Below, one piece after another: positions 34,577-44,448 of a stretch of DNA of 64,000 nucleotides. The DNA is from Farysia itapuensis (lineage: Eukaryota; Basidiomycota; Ustilaginomycetes; Ustilaginales; Ustilaginaceae), in contig JALBYC010000002.1 in the NCBI GenBank assembly GCA_023212645.1, positions 930,001 through 994,000 of the forward strand. Direction: 5' to 3'. The position numbers and the translations under genes were made by a program. How positions within the stretch are numbered: the first letter of the stretch is position 1; every line of letters starts with the position of its first letter. The notes below the pieces were generated by a model that was not told the origin of the DNA, made no database searches, and worked only from the letters and a program-made list of their open reading frames with translations.

Positions 34577-36072
34577 ATGCCAGCGCAATTGCGAAGAAGC
34601 ACGCGAGGAGGGCAGGAGAATCGCAAAGACAAGCTGGGTATCTCTCCTGTTCCGCGAACAGATGCCGATCCTGCTGCAACTGTAGGGGACAAGCGAAAGA
34701 AAGCTCCGCAGCAGAAAGCATCGAAGGCCAATCCGCCGCGGGAAGTGAACGGCAAGAAAGATGTCAAAATCGAACCACTACCCGATACACCGACAGCAGT
34801 GAGCCGCACCGGCGGAAAGCGTAAGTCTGCCAAGGTGGAAAGCGAACAGGAAGGGCCGATAATAGAAACACCCAGCCGTGTCGGTGCAAAACGTAGGAAA
34901 GTCAAAGCCGAAGGTGAAGAGCCTGAGACTTTCCCGCCTCGCAAGTCGACAGCTGGATCGTCATCGCACTACATCGGAGCACATATCAGCTCGGCAGGTG
35001 GGGTAGAGAACGCGCCGCTCAACGCGCTCCGTATAGGGTCGAATGCATTTTCCTGTTTCGTCCGGCCAAAGATGCAATGGGCTTCTAAACCGATACCGGA
35101 CGAATCCGTCGCCGACTTTCGCGCCCGCGTGGCCCAGCACAAGTATGGCGATTACGTGGTGCCCCACGGGTGCTATCTCGTCAATCTGGCAAACCCAGAT
35201 GTGGAAAAGCGGGAAAAGTCCTACCTGGCTTTCCTCGACGATGTGCAGAGATGTCAAGCGCTCGGCGCCAAATTGTACAATTTTCACCCAGGCTCGACCA
35301 CGGGTGCGATCACGAAAGAGGAAGGCTGCAAGTACGTGGCTTCGTACATCAACAGGGTGCTGGCAGAGACGCAAGGGGTCACGATCCTCGTCGAGAATAT
35401 GGCCGGAAGACGCGGTAACCTGCTCGGTGGGGACCTGAAAGAGCTGCGATGTATTCTCGACCATGTCGACGACAAGTCGAGGGTAGGAGTCTGCATTGAC
35501 ACGTGTCACGCGTTTGCAGCTGGGTACGACTTCCGAACGCGCCAAACGTACGAAGCATTTGTCCAACAGCTGGACGCTGACGTTGGTCTCGACTTTGTCA
35601 AAGCCATGCACCTGAACGATAGCAAAGCAGGACTGGACGAGAACAAGGACCGTCATGAAAATCTCGGCGCCGGCAAACTTGGCCTATGGCCTTTTTACGC
35701 GCTAGTCAACGACCCTCGCTTCTCAAACATACCTCTCATTCTTGAAACACCCGGCGGGGAAGACGACGTCATGCACAGTGTGTGGACGCGCGAGATTGCA
35801 GCCCTAGTAAGTAAACCCCGCCTCGCTGTATTTTTTGGCCTAATACTGACACAAGTGCCTCTTCACAGTACATGCTGCAGGGCAAGAAGGAAGACATGTC
35901 CGATTGGCAGCCTGTTCTCGAATTACTAGACCAAGTGCAACTCATTCGAAACGAAAGCAAAGCCAAAGCTGAGGCCAAGAAAAAGATCAAAAAGGCGAAA
36001 GCAGTGGACAAAGCCACCAAAGCCAAGCTCAACATGGACTCAGATAACGACGACAGTGACGACAATGAATGA
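34577..36072 (+). CDS. APN1: AP endonuclease, endonuclease IV family (Apn1)
   Basis: Two exons, 34577-35806 and 35869-36072, with a 62-nt intron (GTAAGT donor, TTCACAG acceptor), give 477 aa. Apn1 cuts DNA 5' to abasic sites in base excision repair and trims blocked 3' ends. The first 130 residues are a Lys/Arg-rich leader with NLS-like patches (GGKRKSAK, GAKRRKVK). The TIM-barrel core shows the zinc-site signatures GAHISSAGG, NFHPGSTTG, ILVENMAG, VCIDTCHAFAAGYD, MHLNDSKAGL, DRHENLGAGKLG and LILETPGG, all intact. Exon 2 codes the C-terminal basic tail (KAEAKKKIKKAKAVDKATK), like the Apn1 nuclear-localisation region. Its stop codon lies only 3 bp from that of convergent SF3A1. Confidence 0.95.
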
Positions 36073-36075
36073 TGA

Positions 36076-39063
36076 TTACTTGCCGACAACTACCGTGACT
36101 TGATCGCCGTTGGCCAGGTTCCAGTGGGCCAGGGATTGTTTGAGCGTGGTTGCTTTTGTTCCTACTTTGATCTTGAGCTTGCTGGCGGCAATGCTACTTG
36201 ACAAGAGATCCTGATGGACGTATTGACGTAGTGTGGCAATGGTCGACTTGAGCGCCGCCTCGTAAGGCTCTGTTCGTACTTTGCCATCAGACTCGATCGA
36301 AAGGGTGATCGTCACTGTTGAAGAGGACGCACCCTCCAACCACTCCTTCTCTGAGTGTAGCGAGCCGTCCTCCTTCTTCGCCAAGAAGGTGGACTGCGCA
36401 GGCTCTGGTGCAGTGGTGGTGTCGCTGATCTTTGCCTGCTTGAAAGGCTGTGGCTGCGATTCCACCGTCACTTCGTCAGCCAAGCGCTTTGATCCTTGTA
36501 GAGGAGTTCGTGCCTCGAGTCTCCATGGCGTTGGCACAAGTCGAGCGGATCTTAGAGGCAACGCAGGATCCGAATACATCCTCCTACGCGACGGCGACAG
36601 TGAGTTGGCCGTCATAACAGAGGGTAGGTCCCATCGGGCTGTCACAGCCAAAGGTGACTGCGTGTAGTCTGGGACGTGGTTCAAAGACAAATTGTCGAAG
36701 CCCCCGGGGGGGTGGTTCAAATCCCAACTTTCGAAGTCGTCGGTCGCGGTGGTGGAGCGAAAGGGGCGGGGCACAAAGAAAGGGTCAGAGACTTCCCAAC
36801 TTTCGAAGTCGTCGGTCGCGGTGGTGGAGCGAAAGGGGCGGGAATAGTCGAGAAGGCCAGAGACGTCGGTCGCGAGGGAGGAGCGAAGGGGATTGTCGAA
36901 GGTGACGGAGGAGAAGGCGTCGGAGGGGAAGGAGACGGAGGGGAAGGAGCGGTTGACGAAGCGGTTGACAACAGGCTCTTCAGACGGGTCAGCATCGTAG
37001 ACACAGCAGCCTGGAGGAACGGGAGATGGGTAACCAGCAGCCTCTGCTGAAGCCTGCGAGCTTGCGCACGTCGAGCAGCGAGGACGAGCAGCGTCACATC
37101 GAAGCTAAAGAGGGGCAAGCATGGTCAGAACATGCCTAAGACTAGGTACTGCAATCGAGGAACAACTCACTTTTCGTCGACGGCAAGTGGCACATGCCAT
37201 CTTGCGCTTGAATATGGGGCTCTTCGACTCTTTGCGGGCCTTGGTTAAGTCCTTCTTTGCCTTGGCTTTGGCAGCGACTTCAACATCGTTGGTCCTTTCA
37301 GCCTCTGACGGCTTGGAAACATCAAGAGTCCGAGCTCTGCCATCGAGAAGACCAGGTCTCTCAGGTCGAGCGAAATCGCTTTCAACGGCAGTTCCGACCA
37401 GTCGAGCGGCATCGCTCCCACTCGTGCTGCTTTGTGCTGGATCGTAATGTGCGGGCGGGTGCGGTGACTTAGCTTCAGGCTGATGTTGTCTTTGGCCCGG
37501 GATCATCGGTCCATATTCAGGCAGCTGAACGATAGGCTTTTGGCTCAACTTATCCATATCTTGTTCTAGGCCAATGTTGCGAGCATGCAATTCTCTAGCC
37601 GCATCTCTCGAGCTCGCATGCCCATCCCAGATGATCTTTTCTTTCTCTTTGGCGAGGCGACGCTCCTCTGCTTCGCGCTTGAGCCGGGTCTCTTCGTCCT
37701 CTTTGTCGCCGAAGATGTCAGTGCGAGCCGAAGCCAGCTGTTTAAGGTAGTAACTCGGGTCTGCCCCTGCTTGCAATGCGCCTTGCTGTGCTTTCTTGGC
37801 TTCCAGTTGCTGCCTTTGCTCCCGATATTGAGGATTGAGCAGTTCGAACCGAACGTGTTCTCCCATCTCGTCTAGTGGGACCTCTTCGCCACACACTGGG
37901 CACTTTGTTGTATTTGCCTTTGCGCCAGCGCCAGTGGAGGCCTTGGATCGTCCGGCAAGACCACGAGGAACGTAGTCTTTGCGCACCTTGATCGTCGTGT
38001 TCTGGCCTCCAGCTGTCTGTGTGACTTGTTCGATTGTCGGTGGGCGCGATCCAGGCATTTGCACCTCCTCCACCTCTTCATCTCCTTGCCCGCCAATTGC
38101 GTCGGTCTCCATAATCATGCTGGCCATGCGTTTCTGAGCCATGGACATGTTTTCCATCTCCCTCAACGATCGTGGCGGTGGAAGGTCGACATGCTGATCG
38201 GCCTCGGTGAGCTCGACTGTGCCGACAACGACAAAGTCTTGCCAGTCAATTTCTTCAAAGGCTGCACGCTCTTGCTTTTGGTCGTCGTCTGCTTTTCTAC
38301 GCTTGTCTCTTGACCACTTTTCCCACTCGGCTCTCTTTTTGGCCTGTTCGAGCAGCGCAGGTCGTCCGCCCGCTTTCCCCGGCCCCGTCTGATTCTCGAT
38401 GCGACTTATTGGCGTTGTTGAGCCAGAGGCGCCTATTTTGACTCGCTCTAGCAGCTGAGGACGTGGTGTGATGATCTGCTGGTATTGTTGGACAAGCAGA
38501 CTGAAATAGCCGTATAGCGAGTGACCAGGACGCAAGAACTCGAACTGGAAAGAATTTCCCTCCTTGGCAAGCAGTTGGGAGGCAAAGCTTCTGCCTTTGC
38601 GCGCAGTAAAGAGTGCTGTGAGTTTGAGGATGTCGAGGTCGATAGCGGTCACGTTGGGCAAGTCAGCCGAGAATTCGAATGGTTCGGGCTCTTCGGGCGC
38701 CGCTTGTGTTTGCTGACCTTGTTGAAGCGCTGCTGCTCCTGACTGTGACAGCGATGACGGCTCCGGTACGGATAAGGTCAGACTTTCTCCGCGACGGACG
38801 GCATCTCTTCGAGAAACATAGTAAGCGTGGTATGCGTCGGTCTCTGATAAGAAAGCGAACTTGGGGTTGTTGAGCTCAGTCGCCTTGATACTTGCTTCGA
38901 AGGACGGATCTTTCTTGGCAATGAGTTCAGCCGCCTTGTCAATGGTTCTGCGCAGCTCTGGCGGCGGGAAGATGATGCCACCGGTTGCAAAGTTGGGGGT
39001 GACTGAAGCAAGCGTATTGTCGCTGCCTAGCGAAGGTGCTGGCAGATTGAGCGCAGGCGCCAT
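36076..39063 (-). CDS. PRP21: Splicing factor SF3a subunit 1 (Prp21) with an in-frame Zn2Cys6 cluster in the linker
   Basis: Exons 39063-37171 and 37104-36076, with a 66-nt phase-0 intron (GTGAGT donor, CTTTAG acceptor), give 973 aa. SF3A1 is part of U2 snRNP. N-terminal SURP modules are near residues 28-75 (FPPPELRRTIDKAAELIAKK) and 140-200 (LFTARKGRSFASQLL). The Prp21-specific middle has KVRKDYVPRGL and IIWDGHASSRDAA. The C-terminal ubiquitin-like domain (about 880-973) ends SLAHWNLANGDQVTVVV, like SF3A1's SLAYYNMANG. In between, residues 622-665 read MACATCRRRK, intron, LRCDAARPRCSTC, then a 19-residue gap to Cys664-Cys665: a Zn2Cys6 pattern with the intron where zinc-cluster genes often have one. 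Without splicing the frame stops inside the intron. Two overlapping genes, with an inner start at 37200, are the alternative. Confidence 0.82.
36722..36840 (-). repeat. Two 47-bp direct repeats in the SF3A1 linker
   Basis: Identical 47-bp copies at 36794-36840 and 36722-36768, period 72 bp, in the same reading frame. Each codes RPFRSTTATDDFESW (starting at residues 720 and 744). A diverged third copy (NPLRSSLATD) lies just upstream on the coding strand, near 36865-36895. Recent internal duplication inside a disordered linker. Confidence 0.85.
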
Positions 39064-39539
39064 ATCGGGATTCGAAGAAACGCCACTCGAGCTCGAGCGT
39101 GCTCGTCCTCCGATCGATAAGCGAGCTGGTGTTGGCGCGGGATAGATGGTAGCAAGGCGGGCTATAAAGGTGTGCTGCTTGTTCTCAGCTTATTAGTCGT
39201 AGCCAGAGTCAAGAATCTTGGTCACGTGCAGCTTTCAGAAGAAAGTGACTCGGCAACCAAAACGGCCATACCCTCCGCTCTCTCTACCTCACCCACGATC
39301 GTCAGGCACGTATCTGCACAACATCAGGCATACGTTGCGAGCTAGATCGCGAGAACTACATCGAACGCTACCTGAGACTTTGAGCAGAACAATCGCTGGC
39401 ATTGTCCCACCGTAAGCAACTTCATAAACCAACGCTAACACGAACCGAATAGCGCCTAACATGGCTTTGGTAAGTCCTTGTTCACTCTCCCCCTTTTGCA
39501 CGACGTTCGCTCACGCCGTTCTCTCTTTTCGACCGCACT
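39064..39539. promoter_or_regulatory. Shared intergenic region between SF3A1 and TRP2
   Basis: 476 bp between divergent starts. It contains a possible tiny upstream TRP2 exon (ATGGCTTTG at 39461-39469, followed by GTAAGT). No other gene recognised. Confidence 0.5.
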
Positions 39540-41130
39540 ATGCCGCAGCATGCGCTCAGACCGTCATTGGAAGAGGTACAATCGGCTCTGTTGGGCCCTA
39601 AATCTACCGGCAACATCATTCCAGTCTACACCTCCTTGCCATCAGATCTGTTGACACCGGTCACAGCCTATCTCAAGCTATCTCGCGGAGCCTCTTTTGA
39701 TCGCCGATCCTTCTTGTTCGAGTCTGTAACGGGTGGCGAGAAGATTGGCAGATATTCCTTCCTCGGGTCCGACCCATACAAGATCGTTCGAAGCGGACCT
39801 GGTCTGGATGTCCAGGGAGACCCATTGCTGGCTATCGAAAAGGAGCTGACGCCGTTCAAGTACATTCCAGTTCAAGGTTTGCCTGCTTTTACGGGCGGCG
39901 CCATTGGATACATCAGCTATGACTGCGTGCAGTACTTTGAGCCTCGCACCAAGCGCGAGCTCAAGGATGTCTTGGGCATTCCGGAAAGCGTCTTTATGCT
40001 TGCCGACAGTCTGATTATGTTTGACCACGTCTTTTCCACCGTCCGCTGTGTCTCACACGTACATCTTCCGGAGGAATCGTCAGAGGCTACACCCGAACAT
40101 GTAGCGAAACTCTACGCTGCAGCAGAGCAAAAGGTGCACAAATTGGTCGCAACCCTCAACGAGCCTACCATTACATTCCCAGACCAGCCTGTAATCTTGC
40201 AAGACCAGGAGGCCGTGTCCAATGTCGGAAAAGCTGGCTACGAAGGGTTCGTGACCAGCCTTCGAAAGAACATTGTCAAGGGCGATATCATCCAGGCCGT
40301 GCCTTCTCAGCGACTCAAGCGCCGCACCACATTGCATCCCTTCAACTGCTATCGACATTTGAGACAAGTCAACCCGAGTCCGTACATGTTTTATGTCGAC
40401 TGCGGGGACTGTCAGCTCGTCGGTGCGTCGCCAGAGACGCTGTGCAAGATCGAAGCAGGCAAAGTGGCTGTACACGCCATTGCTGGCACGGTCAAACGCG
40501 GAAAGAGCGACCAAGAAGACGCCGAACTCGCCGCCCAGCTCGCAAGCAGCATCAAAGACCAAGCTGAACATGTTATGCTCGTCGATCTGGCGCGGAATGA
40601 CATCAACCGCGTATGTGACCCAACCACCACTGAAGTAGAGACGTTCATGAACGTCGAAAAGTTCAGTCACGTCATGCACCTGACGTCGCGCATCACTGGT
40701 CAGTTGCGCGAAGGAAAGAGCCGATTTGATGCACTTCGAAGTATCTTTCCTGCCGGTACGGTTTCAGGTGCGCCCAAAATTCGCGCCATCGAGCTCGTCT
40801 CGGAGCTGGAGGGGGAAAAGAGAGGTGTGTACGCCGGCGCTGTTGGCAGAATTGACTTCGCGGATAAGGAGATGGATGTCTGCATCGCCATTCGTACCAT
40901 GACGTTCAAGGACGGGTACGCTTACCTTCAAGCTGGCGGTGGCATCGTATACGACAGCGTTGAGGAGGATGAGTATGTCGAGACGATCAACAAACTCGGC
41001 GCCAACATCCGATGCATTGCGCAAGCCGAAGGTATGTCTCTCGATGTCGCGGCTACACCCTACCAGCCACTGACTCTTGCCTTCTTTCTTCCATCAAACA
41101 GAATACTACTCAGCGCAGCAGAAGCAATAG
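39540..41130 (+). CDS. TRP2: Anthranilate synthase component I
   Basis: Exons 39540-41031 and 41102-41130, with a 70-nt intron (GTATGT donor, AACAG acceptor), give 506 aa ending [11 protein letters not shown]. Without the splice the frame reads through the intron into an unrelated C-terminus. The enzyme makes anthranilate from chorismate, with the glutaminase subunit supplying ammonia; it is the first step of tryptophan synthesis. Visible motifs: N-terminal LLESVTGG-like feedback region ([19 protein letters not shown]), [43 protein letters not shown] strand, [51 protein letters not shown] and [11 protein letters not shown]. An alternative start uses a 9-nt upstream exon at 39461 and changes only the first three residues. 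Confidence 0.95.
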
Positions 41131-41271
41131 ACAAGTTGACAGATTGCCCACCTACTTGTGTGGACTTGTACAGAAGTTACAAAGGTTGTGATTAGAGCGA
41201 AAGGGTGAATAAGAGACGGGCATAAGCGACCCTGGCAACAAATCCACAGGGCGGCGGCGGCGATAGGGCGG

Positions 41272-42921
41272 TCAGGAAGCCACCAGGCCCGATGTCGCAG
41301 TGCCATGTCCGATGTGTTGAATGGGTATGATGCTGGATTCGACAAAGCTAGGGTTCTGAGACAGGCGGTTTGTCGAAGCGGGACCTTCACTGAAGGCGCT
41401 GCTGCTCAGGGAAGATCTGCCTTTGTCTCGCCTCCTGAACGACGCATTTGAATACGAATGGAATGTTGCGGTCGAAGGAGCAAGGGAGGAGTAGACGGAG
41501 CTGTTGCGACCGAGCGAAGAGGCCGAAGAGTAGCTCACCAGTTTCGTATTGCTGCGCGTCTCGCCCATGACAAAGGGAGAAGGGCGACGACTCGACGAAG
41601 ATTGCCTCATACGCTGCCGCTCTGTCTCCATCTTTTTCGAGATGCCACGCAAGAATTTGCCCATACGAGGTGATCCCGACGTCGGGACACCCGTCTCGGC
41701 TGGCTCAAGTGCCAGGGAAGAGCTGCTGCGGGGCGAAGCGTGCTGCTGCCACTGTTCTGCTTTGGCAGAGTCAGGTGATAGGAGGTGCAAGTCTCGTTCT
41801 CGGATCTCGCTCTTCGACATTCGACTGGCGTTCAGGAAGTCGGTGATGGAGACATCAGCTTTTCGTCGAGTGTTGGAGCTGAGCAGAGCGTATTCATCGT
41901 CGCTGTCGTCTTCCGTCTGTGTCGTTGTGCTGTCGCGCATTGCAATGCCCAGACCTTGAGCAGCCATAGCGTTCTTCCGCAGGCTCGAGATGCTTACCCC
42001 ACCTGCAGCCGAAGGAGATGGCGGGGGCAGGGTAGGAAGAGCTTTCTTTTCGCCCGTCTCACAGCGTTGATCTCTACCAGGATATGCGGAGACTGTTTTG
42101 GCGTTGTCTTGCGTAGGAAGCTCTGCTCCCACTGCGTGTTGCTTCGGGGAAGAGGGGTGGGAAGGCCGCTCCTGGGAGTTCGAAAAGACCGATTTGCCGA
42201 GGATGGAAAGTACGTTGGCCCGCAAGACGGCGAGTTCGTTGAGCGCAGCTCGCTTTTCCGCCTGTTCTCTAGCCAAGCACAGCCTAAGCCTGTCTGAGCG
42301 GGACAGCGTGTAGGAGAGTGCCGCTCGCAATGCACGTACTTCACAGGACTGTGCGTCTTCTTCTTCACCCTGTTCCTCCACGTCAGCTTCTTCCAGGAGA
42401 GGAGGGGACGATTGTGCCAGCGCTCGAAGTGCGTTCATGACCGACAACGATGGCTTCGCCGTCGAGTGTCGGGATTCATTCCTGAAGCGCGGACTAGGAG
42501 AACTTGCTTGAGTAAGCTCCGGGTACGGTTCCGGCTCGGGACTGACGGGGAAATCGTCGTTGGAGCTGCTCGAACTGCTGGCGAAGGCAGGTATCGGTGG
42601 CAGAGCCGTACTGGGTGGCACCGTCTGACTAGGCAGAATCCGAGGTGAGTTTAGCGCACTACGGCTGTCTAAAAAGAGGGAGGAACGACGTCTCTGATCT
42701 ACAGAGCCGGGCAGCGAGATGGAAGAGCGACGTCTCGTATGGTTGGAGACCAGGTCGGACTTTAGCGAAGCTCTTCGCCTGACAAATCTTTCCAGCGTCA
42801 AGGGAGACAGCGTGAAAGGTGACATGACAAAGCTCGACTCAGTATGGCCAAAGTGGGCAAAGTTTTCGACGAATTCCGACATGCTGGCGGAGGAGCTGCG
42901 TCGAGCTCTGCTGCTGGTCAT
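41272..42921 (-). CDS. Ser/Arg-rich protein of unknown function with repeated basophilic-kinase sites
   Basis: 549 aa from the ATG at 42921. No known domain recognised. The protein is mostly disordered and very Ser-rich. The first 85 residues carry four RRxS-type motifs: RRSS (7-10), RRRAS (48-52), RRRSSIS (63-69) and RRRSSL (77-82), matching the consensus of PKA and related kinases. A single predicted helix or coiled coil lies around residues 195-245 (SCEVRALRAALSYTLSRSD, then EKRAALNELAVLRANVLSIL). A second conserved-looking patch (ADVSITDFLNASRMSKSEI) is near 360-380, and a basic stretch with GKFLRGISKKMETERQRMRQ near 425-445. Likely lineage-restricted; could be a signalling substrate. Function unknown. 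Confidence 0.72.
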   Translation of the reverse strand: MTSSRARRSSSASMSEFVENFAHFGHTESSFVMSPFTLSPLTLERFVRRRASLKSDLVSNHTRRRSSISLPGSVDQRRRSSLFLDSRSALNSPRILPSQTVPPSTALPPIPAFASSSSSSNDDFPVSPEPEPYPELTQASSPSPRFRNESRHSTAKPSLSVMNALRALAQSSPPLLEEADVEEQGEEEDAQSCEVRALRAALSYTLSRSDRLRLCLAREQAEKRAALNELAVLRANVLSILGKSVFSNSQERPSHPSSPKQHAVGAELPTQDNAKTVSAYPGRDQRCETGEKKALPTLPPPSPSAAGGVSISSLRKNAMAAQGLGIAMRDSTTTQTEDDSDDEYALLSSNTRRKADVSITDFLNASRMSKSEIRERDLHLLSPDSAKAEQWQQHASPRSSSSLALEPAETGVPTSGSPRMGKFLRGISKKMETERQRMRQSSSSRRPSPFVMGETRSNTKLVSYSSASSLGRNSSVYSSLAPSTATFHSYSNASFRRRDKGRSSLSSSAFSEGPASTNRLSQNPSFVESSIIPIQHIGHGTATSGLVAS

Positions 42922-43412
42922 GGTTTGCAAGAGGTGGATGTGAGGATACTTGGAAGGAGGAATTGCTCAGGCATACACAGCCGCTCGCAACACACAGCTT
43001 GTCAGGAAGCTACTCTTTGGCGACAGTCAGGCAGGGGTGCCATTGCGTGTACCAGAGCCGAAAAAAAAAGCCAAAAGGGGCCAAGACGGTGGGTCCCAAC
43101 CCGACGAATGGGCTCCTGCGCTGCGACATTACGCCAGACACTTCATAGCCGCCATATGAAAGCACCTTGCTTTACACTAGCGCAGAATCGAGATTCGGCA
43201 GCGCGAAACACAACGCCTTGCCGTAGCTATGGGCAATCTATGCTGTACCGTAATCTGGGTGGTTGCCCGTTGGACGTCGGATGCAGCTGTCAGAATCGGG
43301 CATTGCTTGTGACCGCCCGATGCAATGGGATTTGGTTTGGCGGTTTGGCCCATTTGGGATTAAGCGGCAAGGTGAAGCACGTTCCTTGCCTTTGGCTTCC
43401 AGCATATTCAAC
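42922..43412. promoter_or_regulatory. Shared intergenic region before GPI12
   Basis: 491 bp between divergent starts. Open reading continues upstream of the GPI12 ATG, but the encoded residues look non-conserved. An A-run is present near 43061-43069. No gene recognised. Confidence 0.5.
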
Positions 43413-44306
43413 ATGGCGGATACAAATGCTTTGCCGACGTCGCTGCAGATGGTCCGGATGGCCATCCCGCAACCGCAGTTCTTTGCCGTTGTCCTGGCTG
43501 GTGCCGTGATTCTGCAGTATCTGATTGCTGGTGTTCGTTTTCAGGCGTCGGGCGATGTTTTGGCTCAAGTGCTGCCGCGGTCCGCTCTTGTGGTCACCGC
43601 TCACCCCGACGATGAAGCTCTCTTCTTTGGGCCAAGCATCCTGGCACTCAAATCAGCTGGAGTAGAAATCAGTGCATTCTGCTTGTCCACCGGTAACGCA
43701 AACGGATTGGGTGAAGAACGCATCGAAGAACTATATCGATCCTACAACATTCTCGGCATTCCAGACGACAGAGTCAGCTACCTTGACGCTGCGCAATTGC
43801 AAGACGGCATGGCTACGGAATGGGATCTGGAATTCATCGCAGCTATGCTCAGGATCCACATCAACAGCATGCCTCGCAAGGTCGAAGCTTTGATATCATT
43901 TGACTGGCGCGGGGTCTCGGAGCATCCAAACCATGTTGCTGCCTACAATGGAACTTCGCTGGTTGCTCAGCGGCAAAAGTTGCCCTTGTACGTGCTACCC
44001 ACCTTGGAAGTCTGGGAGAAGTATACCTCGTTCCCAATCGCTGTTTGGGACAGCATTGCCTACTCGGGCTACGCCCCTCAACCTTTAAAAGAGAAAGGGA
44101 CCTACGAGCCTGCTAAGGAACTACTCGTCCTCGCGTCACCCCAACAGTACTTTGCCAACGTCCGGGCCATGCTCCAACACAAAACTCAACTGGAATGGTA
44201 CCGCTATCTCTACCTCATCTTTAGCCGGTACATGTTCTCCAATCGTCTCGTCCTCTGGGACGAGGGCATGGAAGAACGAGCACGATTAGAAGACGAGTCA
44301 TTCTAG
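43413..44306 (+). CDS. GPI12: N-acetylglucosaminyl-phosphatidylinositol de-N-acetylase (PIG-L)
   Basis: 297 aa from the ATG at 43413 (CAACATGG context, MADTNALPTSLQMV). Two upstream in-frame ATGs would add 31 or 44 residues ahead of the membrane segment; I prefer the shorter form. Catalyses the second step of GPI-anchor synthesis, on the cytosolic face of the ER. One N-terminal membrane segment at residues 22-40 (FFAVVLAGAVILQYLIAG) is followed by the LmbE-like domain with the zinc motif AHPDDE (63-68), LSTGNANGLGEERIEEL, DWRGVSEHPNH and a C-terminal amphipathic region (YRYLYLIFSRYMFSNRL). Complete and typical. Tandem with TRM5 (142 bp). Confidence 0.95.
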   Translation: MADTNALPTSLQMVRMAIPQPQFFAVVLAGAVILQYLIAGVRFQASGDVLAQVLPRSALVVTAHPDDEALFFGPSILALKSAGVEISAFCLSTGNANGLGEERIEELYRSYNILGIPDDRVSYLDAAQLQDGMATEWDLEFIAAMLRIHINSMPRKVEALISFDWRGVSEHPNHVAAYNGTSLVAQRQKLPLYVLPTLEVWEKYTSFPIAVWDSIAYSGYAPQPLKEKGTYEPAKELLVLASPQQYFANVRAMLQHKTQLEWYRYLYLIFSRYMFSNRLVLWDEGMEERARLEDESF

Positions 44307-44448
44307 AGCAGAGATGTGGATGGAAGTCGGCACTCGGCTCTCGGGAGTGAGCAAGTCGCCTGCAATGTAAAGGTTACGCTTCAAATTTGATATTTTCTTC
44401 GAACACGGAGATTGAGTGCGAGGACCACCACCACTGGGCGGACAGTAT

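Noticed and set aside
37105..37200. SF3A1 ending at the stop in the intron (C-terminus KVSCSSIAVPSLRH...)
   Set aside because: Would cut the zinc cluster in half and lose the ubiquitin-like domain; GTGAGT/CTTTAG borders and a restored pattern support splicing. It may exist as an intron-retained form.
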